DNA from: Zipacnadum sp036504235
GTDB taxonomy: Bacteria > Armatimonadota > Zipacnadia > Zipacnadales > Zipacnadaceae
Length of the DNA stretch: 64,000 bases
Direction of reading: 5' to 3'
NCBI GenBank assembly: GCA_036504235.1
Contig: DASXVN010000008.1
Span: forward strand, 1 to 64,000
Below the pieces are notes generated by a model. That model saw only the letters and a program-made list of their open reading frames with translations, had not been told where the DNA came from and did no database searches. A program made the position numbers and the translations under genes. Positions 48,521 to 55,985 of this stretch are shown one piece after another. Every line of letters starts with the position of its first letter. Positions within the stretch are counted from its first letter, which is position 1.

Positions 48521-49529
48521 GGCAAATTACCTCTCCCTTATGGTGGCTGCCGGGCGCTACCGTCTCTCCGCCGGCAACCACAGAATGCTCCAACCGAGCG
48601 CGAGGACCAATCCCCGCCCCGGGGTACACTACACTGTCGCGAATCACAGCCTCCGCCCCCACCTCAACCCCGGTCCCCAAGGACACAAACGGGCCGACCT
48701 GCGCCCCGGCGCGGACCACCACGCCCTCCGCCACGCTGCAGGGCAGCGTTATCTCCGCGCCCGGCTCGATCACCGTGTCCGGCGCGACCTCCGGCGTCAC
48801 CCAGGACAGAGCACCTCCCAGGATCGCCCGGTTGGCCTCCAGGTAGGTCTCCACGCGCCCTACGTCAGACCAGTAGCCCATGTCCGGCGGCAGATAGCCC
48901 AGGACCACCCGCCCCGCGCGCACCAACTCCGGGAAGAGCTGCCGCTCGTTGGAGTAGGAAATTCCTACCGGAATGTAGTCCAGAACCTCCGGCTCCAGCA
49001 GGTAGATGCCGGCGTTGACCGTGTTCTGCCCGGTGGGGTCGCGGTCCACCTTCTCCCGGAAGGCCGTCACCCGCCCCGCGGCGTCGCGCTGGATCAACCC
49101 GAAAGGCCGGATGTCCTCCACCCGGCGCAGCGTCAGCGTTACCGCCGCCGCCTGCGCGCGGTGCGCGGCGACCAGCGGATGTGGGTCAAAATCGAAGATC
49201 AGGTCCCCGTTGAGGGCCCAGAAGCTGCCCTGCAAGTACTCTCGGCAGTTGCCGATGGCCCCGGCGGTGTCCCGGCGCTCGGCTTCCTCTACGTAGACGA
49301 TTTCTAGACCCCAATCGGTGCGGTCGAGGCCCTCCCGCAGCACCTGCGCCTGGTACGAGACAGCCAGGATCGCCTGCCGCACGCCGGCGCGCCGCAGCCA
49401 CTCCAGTTCGTAGGAGAGCAGCGGCCGGTTGGCAACCGGGAGCAGCGCCTTGGGCTGATGCAGGGTCAGCGGCCGCAGCCGCGTGCCCAGCCCGCCGACC
49501 AGAATCAGCGCCTGCTCGGGGGCGGTCAC
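48513..49529 (-). CDS. Sugar nucleotidyltransferase with left-handed beta-helix
   Basis: The 338-residue enzyme makes an activated sugar such as GDP-mannose or dTDP/UDP-glucose. The nucleotide motif is ILVGGLGTRLRPLT, with Lys in HQPKALLPVANRPLL; the metal Asp is in FWALNGDLIFDFD. After about residue 240 a hexapeptide-repeat beta-helix follows (VIEPGAEITLPCSV and VRAGAQVGPFVSLGTGV). The start is GTG at 49529, overlapping the YjbQ stop by four bases; its end overlaps the aminotransferase. Substrate preference is not clear from the sequence; mannose-1-phosphate guanylyltransferase is the closest overall pattern. Confidence 0.88.
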   Translation of the reverse strand: MTAPEQALILVGGLGTRLRPLTLHQPKALLPVANRPLLSYELEWLRRAGVRQAILAVSYQAQVLREGLDRTDWGLEIVYVEEAERRDTAGAIGNCREYLQGSFWALNGDLIFDFDPHPLVAAHRAQAAAVTLTLRRVEDIRPFGLIQRDAAGRVTAFREKVDRDPTGQNTVNAGIYLLEPEVLDYIPVGISYSNERQLFPELVRAGRVVLGYLPPDMGYWSDVGRVETYLEANRAILGGALSWVTPEVAPDTVIEPGAEITLPCSVAEGVVVRAGAQVGPFVSLGTGVEVGAEAVIRDSVVYPGAGIGPRARLEHSVVAGGETVAPGSHHKGEVICHD

Positions 49530-49939
49530 GCGCCGGCCTCCGCCAAGCCGGGGAGCAGCGTCACCGTCACCTGCCGCGGGCGCGGGCCGTCCAGCTCCAC
49601 CAGCATTACGCTCTGCCAGGTGCCGAGTTGCAGCCGCCCGCCGCTCACCGGCACGGTCACCGAGTTGCCGATCAGGGTGGCCGCCAGATGCGCCCCGGCG
49701 TTGTGGTCAATCGTGTCGTGGCGCCAGCGCTTGAGCATGCCGAGGGTACCGATCAGCGACAGGGTATCGTCCAGCAGCCCCGGCTCGTTTTCGTTGAGGT
49801 AGAGCGCGCAGGTGCAGTGGGCGACGCTGACCAGCGCCGCGCCCTCCTGCAAGCCGGACGCCGCCACGGCCTCGGTGAGGCGCGGGGTCAGGTCCAATAT
49901 ATCCTGCTGCCGGCTGGTCTCGATCGTGAAGGAAACCAA
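49526..49939 (-). CDS. yjbQ: YjbQ family protein (UPF0047)
   Basis: The 137-residue protein is the compact YjbQ/UPF0047 fold. Its conserved active-site features are SVAHCTCALYLNENE and DHNAGAHLAATLIGNSVTVP, followed by LGTWQSVMLVELDGPR. Some members show weak thiamine phosphate synthase activity, but the physiological role is unsettled. The start appears to be TTG at 49939, three bases after the recJ stop codon. It is tightly packed between recJ and the nucleotidyltransferase and is probably translationally coupled to both. Confidence 0.9.
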   Translation of the reverse strand: MVSFTIETSRQQDILDLTPRLTEAVAASGLQEGAALVSVAHCTCALYLNENEPGLLDDTLSLIGTLGMLKRWRHDTIDHNAGAHLAATLIGNSVTVPVSGGRLQLGTWQSVMLVELDGPRPRQVTVTLLPGLAEAGA

Positions 49940-49942
49940 CGC

Positions 49943-51673
49943 TCAGCCCTCCCGGGGATCCTCGGCGGGGCGAATCGCCTCCAGCCGCAGTTGCAGCGAG
50001 CGTTTGCCCGCGAAATCGTTGAATTCCGGAGTGTGCGCCAGGTCCAGGAGGGCCCCCGGCTTGACCCAGCCGCCCTCCACGCCCAGACCGAAACCGATGC
50101 AGTCCATGGTCTGGTCGCCCTGCCGGACGTACAGCTTCAGGTGCCGCCCGTCCTGGCCCACCGAGCGCCGCTCGACCACTTCTACAGAGCGCGTGAGGAA
50201 CAGCGGCTCCGAGTTGCTGTGGCCATACGGCTCCAGTTGTTTGAGGGCCTCCAGCAGTGTCTCGTCCACGTCCGCGAGTTCCAGTTCGGCGTCCAAGTTG
50301 AGGTGCGCGATTCGTTCCTCGCCGCTGATCATCTTCTCGGCGACCAGATTCAGCCGGGTGCGGAACTCCTCGAAATCCTCGGGGCGCAGCGTCAGCCCCG
50401 CGGCCAGCGCGTGACCGCCGAAGCGCAGCAGGCACTCCGAGCACTCGCCCAGCGCGGCGGTAATGTCAAAGCCGCCCAGGCTGCGGGCCGAGCCGCGCAG
50501 GTGGCCGTTCTCCTCCACCAGCATGATCGCCGGCCGGTGGTAGCGCTCCAGAATCTTGGAGGCGACAATCCCTACCACGCCGACGTGCCAGCCGGGGGAG
50601 GCCAGGACAATCACGCGGTCCTTGTCCAGGTCAATCTGCTCGTCCACCAGGCGCAGGGCGTCCACGTAGACGGTCTCCTGCTCGCGCTGCCGGTCCCGGT
50701 TCATGCTGTCGAGGTGCAGGGCGAGCCGGCGGGCCTCCTCGGGATTGTCGGAGAGCAGCATATCCAGGCCATCCGCGCCGTCGCCCACCCGGCCCACGGC
50801 ATTCAGGCGCGGGGCCAAGCGGAAAGCTATGTCGGTGGCCCGCACCGGGGGGGTGACCCCGGCGATCTCCAGCAGCGCTTTCAGGCCCGGCGAGCGGGTC
50901 TCGGACAGGACCTGCAAGCCTGCGGAGGCCAGAATGCGGTTCTCGCCGCGCAGGGGGACCACGTCCGCGACCGTGCCGATCGCCACCAGGTCCAGACAGG
51001 CCCGCTGGAGCGAGGCCTCGGAGACCCGCTGGTGTCGGCAGAGGGCGGAGGCGACCTTGAAGGCCAGCCCCACCGCCGCCAGATCGCGCTCCGGATAGCG
51101 GGAATCGGCGCGTTTGGGGTCTACGATCCACGCGCCGGGCGGCAGCGTCTCCGCCGGCTCGTGGTGGTCAATGACGATAACGTCCATCCCCTGCCGCTTC
51201 GCCAGGGCTATGGCCTCAAAATCGGAGACGCCGCAGTCCACCGCCACGACCAGCGTGGCGCCCAACTCGCCGGCGCGCTCCACCGCGTTCTTGCTCAGGC
51301 CGTACTGCTCGCGGAGCCGGTGGGGGATGTGGTACTGCACCTGGCAGCCAAAGCGGCTGAGCACCTTGCACAGCAGCGCCGCGCCAGTGAGGCCGTCGGC
51401 GTCATAGTCGCCGTGCACCAGGACGTGCTCCCGCGCCGCCACCGCCTCCGCCAGACGTTCGATGGCGGGGGCAATATCGGGCAGTAGGCCCGGATCGTGC
51501 AGCCGCGTCAGGGAGGGCGCCAAAAAATCCGCGATTTCCTGGGTACCCGACAAGCCCCGGTTGAGTAAGACGGCGACAACCAGGGGGTGGGTGCCCAGTT
51601 CGGCGGCAAGATGGCGTTCTGACGAGAGATCACGAGGAGCTAGTAGCCAGGAACCGGCCCTAGGCCCGCGCAT
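49943..51673 (-). CDS. recJ: Single-stranded DNA exonuclease RecJ
   Basis: The 576-residue protein is a 5'-3' single-strand exonuclease used in recombination and mismatch or base excision repair. The DHH-family metal motifs are HGDYDADGLTG (87-97), VVAVDCGVSDFE and VIDHHEP (DHH at 169-171). The DHHA1 domain carries the RNA/DNA-binding GGHALAAGL. A C-terminal OB fold follows (about 460-570). The ATG at 51673 has GAAAGG upstream, and a clear promoter sits 38-66 bases upstream. The -35 box of that promoter overlaps the stop region of rqcH. Confidence 0.95.
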   Translation of the reverse strand: MRGPRAGSWLLAPRDLSSERHLAAELGTHPLVVAVLLNRGLSGTQEIADFLAPSLTRLHDPGLLPDIAPAIERLAEAVAAREHVLVHGDYDADGLTGAALLCKVLSRFGCQVQYHIPHRLREQYGLSKNAVERAGELGATLVVAVDCGVSDFEAIALAKRQGMDVIVIDHHEPAETLPPGAWIVDPKRADSRYPERDLAAVGLAFKVASALCRHQRVSEASLQRACLDLVAIGTVADVVPLRGENRILASAGLQVLSETRSPGLKALLEIAGVTPPVRATDIAFRLAPRLNAVGRVGDGADGLDMLLSDNPEEARRLALHLDSMNRDRQREQETVYVDALRLVDEQIDLDKDRVIVLASPGWHVGVVGIVASKILERYHRPAIMLVEENGHLRGSARSLGGFDITAALGECSECLLRFGGHALAAGLTLRPEDFEEFRTRLNLVAEKMISGEERIAHLNLDAELELADVDETLLEALKQLEPYGHSNSEPLFLTRSVEVVERRSVGQDGRHLKLYVRQGDQTMDCIGFGLGVEGGWVKPGALLDLAHTPEFNDFAGKRSLQLRLEAIRPAEDPREG

Positions 51674-51710
51674 GAGGTTGGCCTTTCAGAGTTGATTTCA
51701 TTCGCCTAGG

Positions 51711-51739
51711 AGTATAAGGGGGGGCAGGAATACTGTCAA
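51711..51739 (-). promoter_or_regulatory. Sigma70 promoter of recJ
   Basis: TTGACA (51739-51734), 17 bases, TATACT (51716-51711) on the minus strand. The -35 hexamer lies over the rqcH stop codon. Confidence 0.75.
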
Positions 51740-53487
51740 CTGGGGTCGGCGGGAGCTTCCGGCGGGGGGTACAGGGGCTCTACGGCGAGCGTGTAGTAGT
51801 CATCATACAGCACAAAACCGGGCGGGGTGCCCTTGGGCCGGCGCACGTTCTTGGCCGCGGTGACGGAGACCTCGACCGAGCCGCTGGTGCGCTGGCGGCT
51901 GAGACCGGCGGCGATGCGGGCGGCCAGGTGCAGCACCGTCTCCGGCACCAGATCGGGCCGGCCGCCGGTGCGGATCAGCACGTGGCCGCCGCTGCCGTCG
52001 CGGACGTGCATCCAGAGGTCCTCGGAGGTGGCCTCCCGGAGCACGCGATCGTTCTGCAGGCCGGTTTTGCCGTAGAAAATCGCCCAATCCGGCTCGGGAG
52101 AGAAGCGGTGGAAATCGCGACCGCTGGGGCGCGCGCGGCCCTTGGCGGCCAGCTTCTTGAGGTAGCCGCGGCGGCGCAGTTCCTGCTCCAGCTCCGCCAA
52201 TTCGCCCTCATCGGACCACTCGATCTGGTCGCCGAGGGCCTCCAGGTACGCCTCCTCCTGGCGGTCGGCGCGGAGCAACTGGGGCAGCGCGTGGGTGGCG
52301 CGGGTGGCTTTCTTGTAGCGCTCAAAGTACTTCTGGGCGTTGTCCTGCGCCGGGTAGCCGGGGTTGAGCGCCACCGTGACCAGGCGCTCGCCCTCCTCGG
52401 TGTACAGGGGGACCTCCACCTGCGAGGCGCCGGCCGGAATTCGCCAGAGATTGGCCAGCAGGGCCTCCCCGTAGTCGCGCCAGATGTGGGCCTCGTCGGC
52501 CTTGGCTTTAGCGGCTTCCCGGGCCTGGCGGCGGCGGAGGACCAGCTTGGCGGCCCGCTCCAGCGCCGCGTGGAGGCGCTCCCGCTGCTGGCGGAGGCGC
52601 TCGGCCAGGACTTGCTCGGCGGAGGTGGTTTCCAGCGCCTCACTGAGCGAATCCGCGGTCGTGACCGGCGTGCCGGCCTGGCTGACCAGGGCAATCGGAT
52701 AGACGAAAGGGCGGCCGGTGGCGGGCCGGTAGATGTACGCGCCGGGCTGCGCGGCTTCCGCCATGATCCCGGCCAGGGCCTCCGCCAAGCGCTCCGGCCA
52801 GCCGGCGGGCTGCGCGGCGACTACCGTGTCGGGGTCCAGACCGGTCCGGGCCCAGACCTCAGCCAGCAGCACCGGGCCCGCGCCCTGGAAACCGCCGGAC
52901 AGAACGGTCTTGAGCGTGCGCTCGGGGGTCGCGGCGGCCGCCTGCTGCAGTTGCTCGGGGGTAACCTCGCTCAGCGGCGGCAGTTCCTCGCCCGGCGGAC
53001 CGTGGTAGCGCTCGCCGGGGATGAGTTCCCGGTAGCGATTGACCGCCGCGTAGACGTGGCGGGCCGCTTCCTTGATCATGCCGTCCGGCGACAGGACCAG
53101 CGCGTTGGCCCAGCGGCCAATCGGCTCCACCACCACCGAACAGCGGGAATTGGGGCCCAGCGACTCGACGTTGGTGAATTCCAGGCGCAGGACGCGGTCG
53201 AAACCGACCTGCTGAACGCTCTCCAGGCGGGCGCTTTTCAGGTAGCGGCGCAGGACGTCCGCGAAGGACACAACCACGTCCTTGCGGGGCTGCTGGCTGG
53301 TGCTGAGGTGGACACGGGGGTGCTCGGTGCTCCAGCTTATCAGGAGTTGCTGCAGGGGGGCGCGTACGCCGAACTCGAGGACGGCGGTGTCCGGCGAGAT
53401 CAAGAACAGCCGCGTGATACCCGCGCCGGTGAGGCGCGCGGAGATCTCGCGGGCAACGGAATACAGGACCAGACTGTCGAAAACCAT
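51736..53487 (-). CDS. rqcH: RqcH/NFACT ribosome quality-control protein
   Basis: The 583-residue protein is the bacterial homologue of eukaryotic Rqc2/NEMF, which adds alanine tails to nascent chains on split 50S subunits. The N-terminal NFACT-N domain has the Asp97-Arg98 pair (VGFDRVLRLEF) needed for tailing in B. subtilis. HhH and coiled-coil regions follow (about 270-400, QVLAERLRQQRERLHAALER), then NFACT-R with DLWMHVRDGSGGHVLIR near 500. Full length is typical. It follows the thioesterase gene by nine bases. No rqcP, smpB or ssrA is seen in the window. Confidence 0.93.
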   Translation of the reverse strand: MVFDSLVLYSVAREISARLTGAGITRLFLISPDTAVLEFGVRAPLQQLLISWSTEHPRVHLSTSQQPRKDVVVSFADVLRRYLKSARLESVQQVGFDRVLRLEFTNVESLGPNSRCSVVVEPIGRWANALVLSPDGMIKEAARHVYAAVNRYRELIPGERYHGPPGEELPPLSEVTPEQLQQAAAATPERTLKTVLSGGFQGAGPVLLAEVWARTGLDPDTVVAAQPAGWPERLAEALAGIMAEAAQPGAYIYRPATGRPFVYPIALVSQAGTPVTTADSLSEALETTSAEQVLAERLRQQRERLHAALERAAKLVLRRRQAREAAKAKADEAHIWRDYGEALLANLWRIPAGASQVEVPLYTEEGERLVTVALNPGYPAQDNAQKYFERYKKATRATHALPQLLRADRQEEAYLEALGDQIEWSDEGELAELEQELRRRGYLKKLAAKGRARPSGRDFHRFSPEPDWAIFYGKTGLQNDRVLREATSEDLWMHVRDGSGGHVLIRTGGRPDLVPETVLHLAARIAAGLSRQRTSGSVEVSVTAAKNVRRPKGTPPGFVLYDDYYTLAVEPLYPPPEAPADPS

Positions 53488-53496
53488 GACTCCACC

Positions 53497-53898
53497 CTAC
53501 CGCTCCACCAGCATGAACTTGCCCTGCGCGGAGGCTAGCCGCTCCCCCTGCGCATCCCGAAGCTCGCTCTCGATCTGCACCACCCGGCCGCGCTGGGCCA
53601 CCTGCCGGGCCCGGGCCTGCAGCGGCGCGCCGGTGGGGACGGGGCGATGATAGCGCACCGTTAGCTCGGCGGTGACCGCGTCCTGGCCGCGGGCGTAGAG
53701 GAGCGTGGTCATGGTCTCATCCAGGACCGTCGCCACCAGGCCGCCGTGGGCGATTCCTTGCCAGCCCTGATGGCAGCGCTCCAGGGTCAGGTCCAGCACC
53801 AGGTCGCCGGCCTCCTCGCGGAAACCGGTGAGGTGCAGACCATGCGGATTCTCCGTCCCGCAGGCAAAGCACCAGTGATCGTCTTTCACCTTAGGCAT
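53497..53898 (-). CDS. PaaI-like hotdog-fold thioesterase
   Basis: The 133-residue protein is a hotdog-fold acyl-CoA thioesterase of the PaaI/YbgC group. The N-terminal CFACGTENPHGLHL is the usual start of this family and may bind a metal or only be structural. The active-site stretch is AHGGLVATVLDETMTTLLY. The substrate is unknown. The ATG at 53898 has GGAGGT upstream. The gene lies directly after the ssb terminator, so it may rely on read-through or on an unrecognised promoter. Confidence 0.88.
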   Translation of the reverse strand: MPKVKDDHWCFACGTENPHGLHLTGFREEAGDLVLDLTLERCHQGWQGIAHGGLVATVLDETMTTLLYARGQDAVTAELTVRYHRPVPTGAPLQARARQVAQRGRVVQIESELRDAQGERLASAQGKFMLVER

Positions 53899-53917
53899 TT
53901 GCCGCCACCTCCACAAG

Positions 53918-53953
53918 CAAAAAGCAGCCGCCCGGATTGCCGGGGCGGCTGCC
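53918..53953 (-). terminator. Rho-independent terminator after ssb
   Basis: On the minus strand GCAGCCGCCC pairs with GGGCGGCTGC and is followed by TTTTTG. It lies between the ssb stop and the thioesterase ribosome binding site. Confidence 0.85.
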
Positions 53954-53993
53954 GTAAGCCCACCGAGACTGATCAGCGCCGGGAGGCGCCGGC

Positions 53994-54431
53994 CTAGACG
54001 ATGCTTTCCACGGCCAAAGCGTCGTCCACAAGCTGCACGGCTTCGCGCAGAATCGCGGGGCTCCAGGTGTCCAGTTTGAGTTCTTCGACATCAATCTGAC
54101 CGTCCAGGAGATCCTCGTCCAGGCGCCGAATGTACTTGGCTTTGACGATGGTCAGATGTTCGCGGCCGCCGCGGGTGCTGTACGATTCCTTGTTGAGGGT
54201 GCCGATGATGAGCAGACGCTGCCCCTCCTTGATCGTATCAGCAGTCCACTTGCCCAGGTCCTGCCAGACGTCCACGAGGAACAGATCGGAGACGGCCTCG
54301 CCTGTGTTGCGCAGGAAGGGGCGCTCCACCTCGAAGCTGAATTCCGCTTTGACCTGGCCGGAGGACTTCTCTCTGAGAGTTGCGTCGCGGGTCGCCGTGC
54401 CGGTTAGCGCCACCAAATTCAGGTCAGCCAA
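53994..54431 (-). CDS. ssb: Single-stranded DNA-binding protein (OB fold) without acidic tip
   Basis: The 145-residue protein has the bacterial SSB OB fold: LNLVALTGTATRDATLREKS and FSFEVERPFLRNTGEAVSDL, then LFLVDVWQDLGKW and GQRLLIIGTLNKESYSTRGG. The C-terminus is short and ends VDDALAVESIV, without the usual acidic DDIPF-type tip that recruits partner proteins. It may be a second, specialised SSB or an SSB-like protein. The start is TTG at 54431, supported by GGAGGTG six bases upstream. A consensus promoter lies about 150 bases further upstream and a terminator follows. Confidence 0.85.
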   Translation of the reverse strand: MADLNLVALTGTATRDATLREKSSGQVKAEFSFEVERPFLRNTGEAVSDLFLVDVWQDLGKWTADTIKEGQRLLIIGTLNKESYSTRGGREHLTIVKAKYIRRLDEDLLDGQIDVEELKLDTWSPAILREAVQLVDDALAVESIV

Positions 54432-54581
54432 AACCCACACCTCCGAAAGGCAATATCCCGCCAGCGCCGGAAAACTCATCGCGAGCGGAAGGCCCGTGGA
54501 GGTGGCTGCTGTAACAGGCTTGTAACATGTCTACCAGGAAACGAGCGAGGAGGAACCGCACACCCCAAGTATGTGAAGCCC

Positions 54582-54609
54582 ATTATATTCCTGAGCGCCT
54601 TAATGTCAA
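54582..54609 (-). promoter_or_regulatory. Consensus sigma70 promoter of ssb
   Basis: TTGACA (54609-54604), 16 bases, TATAAT (54587-54582) on the minus strand. The leader to the ssb start is about 150 bases and shows no other gene. Confidence 0.8.
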
Positions 54610-54795
54610 GTAAATGCACTGCCCCGCTCCATGTCCGGCAGGAGGAGAAGTGCGCGAGTCCCGCGAACGGTCGCTGCCCGCTTTCCGGCGCGATCATTGC
54701 CGGGCGGCAGTCCCGGGGGCGCTCGGAACCGCGCCGTGAGGCCCGACGTTACTACTAGGGCGCGTTCGCCTCGCGGGCTCAGCTGGGCCGGAACC

Positions 54796-55533
54796 ATGCA
54801 TCACATACTAGCCACAATCATCGCCGGCTTCAACCAGCGCCGCATTCTCGCGGTGCTGGCGGGCGCGCTGGCCCTGGCCGGGGTGGCGGCCCTGGCGGCC
54901 CACCTGCTGCCGCCGAGTTCCCTACCGCGGGCGTACCTGCCCCCTGCCCCCGGTTCGGCGCGCTATGAGGCCTGGGCCGCGGCGCAGTTCGCGCAGCGCC
55001 ATCCGGGCGAACAACCGCTCAACTGGAGGCTGGCCCGCACCGCGGAGCGCTTCTACCGCCAGCAGCCGATGGGCAAGTTCGTGCTCAGCGTCACCCCCGG
55101 CCAGTGGGGCAACGACTGCTCGGACTTTGTGGACTGCGTGGTGGATGAGGCGCTGGGCGCCGGGGCCCGCTGTCTGCGGCCCGGCCAGCGCAACCACACC
55201 CTGGGCAGCGAGGCCTCCTGTTTCCGCTATTTCGTCGGCGCCGGCCGCGCGCCCGCCTTGCCCGGCGACCTCGTGCAAGTCCGGCACTCCCCGTGGTACG
55301 AGCGCTCCGAGACCGCCTGCTGGCATGTCGGGATCGTGGGCGCGGACGGCATGGTCTACGATTTCGTCAAGCTGATGCGCTGGGACCAGGCGCGCTACGG
55401 CCGCCACCCCTACGCGTGGTTCGTGGCGCACTCCACCGGCCCGCGCGAGGTGATCATCGGCCGACTGCGGCCGGAGTACCGGTACCGGCTGCGGGAGATC
55501 AGCCTGCCGCCGCGGGGGAGTCTTCTCCCGTAG
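54796..55533 (+). CDS. Membrane-anchored or exported cysteine-peptidase/amidase-like protein
   Basis: The 245-residue protein has an N-terminal membrane segment (about 18-38, LAVLAGALALAGVAALAAHL). Its conserved core contains NDCSDFVDCVVDEALG and DLVQVRHSPWYERSETACWH with GIVGADGMVYDF. A Cys early and a His late in such a pattern suggest an NlpC/P60- or CHAP-like peptidoglycan amidase fold, with C in NDCSDF and H in ACWHVGIV as possible catalytic residues. I cannot assign a family. I chose the ATG at 54796; the upstream in-frame extension is Arg-rich and not protein-like. It is divergent from ssb and is followed by a hairpin element. Confidence 0.6.
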   Translation: MHHILATIIAGFNQRRILAVLAGALALAGVAALAAHLLPPSSLPRAYLPPAPGSARYEAWAAAQFAQRHPGEQPLNWRLARTAERFYRQQPMGKFVLSVTPGQWGNDCSDFVDCVVDEALGAGARCLRPGQRNHTLGSEASCFRYFVGAGRAPALPGDLVQVRHSPWYERSETACWHVGIVGADGMVYDFVKLMRWDQARYGRHPYAWFVAHSTGPREVIIGRLRPEYRYRLREISLPPRGSLLP

Positions 55534-55658
55534 GGGCGCGTTTTGCCCTGTCTGCAGGGCAACACACGCCCGTTCGCTGACCGGCAGTTAGCGAGCGGGC
55601 GTGTGTGTATCGAGCACGCCGACGTGCTCGGCGCAGACGCCGCCAAACGCGCCCCTAC
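55530..55658. repeat. Dispersed hairpin element, full copy
   Basis: GTAGGGGCGCGTTTTGCC and AAACGCGCCCCTAC form the outer arms and CCCGTTCGCT/AGCGAGCGGG the inner arms, as at 3884-3991. An added inner hairpin (GAGCACGCCGACGTGCTC) makes it about 20 bases longer. It overlaps the stop codon of the preceding gene. Confidence 0.75.
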
Positions 55659-55686
55659 ACGGACACACCACCCAGCCGCCGGAGCC

Positions 55687-55953
55687 CTAGCTCAGGCACA
55701 TCGTTTTGACCGTCACGCCGTTTACGGCGGTCAGGTCGCTCTTCAGCTTCTCTACCTCGGCCTCTGGGGCGCAGAGTTGCAGGATAATGAGACCGTCCTC
55801 GGCGCAGAAGTCGCCGCCGATCTCATGCAGGCCCAGGCGGGTGCGGATGAGGCAGCCGTGCTTGGTGAGCACCTGCTGCACCTCCGGGGCGCTGGCCACG
55901 CGCTGGGCGAGGCGAAGCGCCATGACGTATCCACACGAGCAGTTTTCTCCCAT
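55687..55953 (-). CDS. TM1266-like small ACT-type protein
   Basis: The 88-residue protein resembles the TM1266/'iron-only hydrogenase system regulator' family of small ferredoxin-fold (ACT-like) proteins: GCLIRTRLGLHEIGG, DGLIILQLCA and VNGVTVKTMCLS. It has a CSCG pair near the N-terminus. The name comes from genomic association in Thermotoga-like genomes; no hydrogenase or maturase genes are near here. The ATG at 55953 has a near-perfect ribosome binding site (AAGGAGG). It stands downstream of the tailspike-like gene on the same strand, with 32 bases between them. Confidence 0.7.
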   Translation of the reverse strand: MGENCSCGYVMALRLAQRVASAPEVQQVLTKHGCLIRTRLGLHEIGGDFCAEDGLIILQLCAPEAEVEKLKSDLTAVNGVTVKTMCLS

Positions 55954-55985
55954 GATTGAACCCTCCTTGGAAAAATAGATACTGT

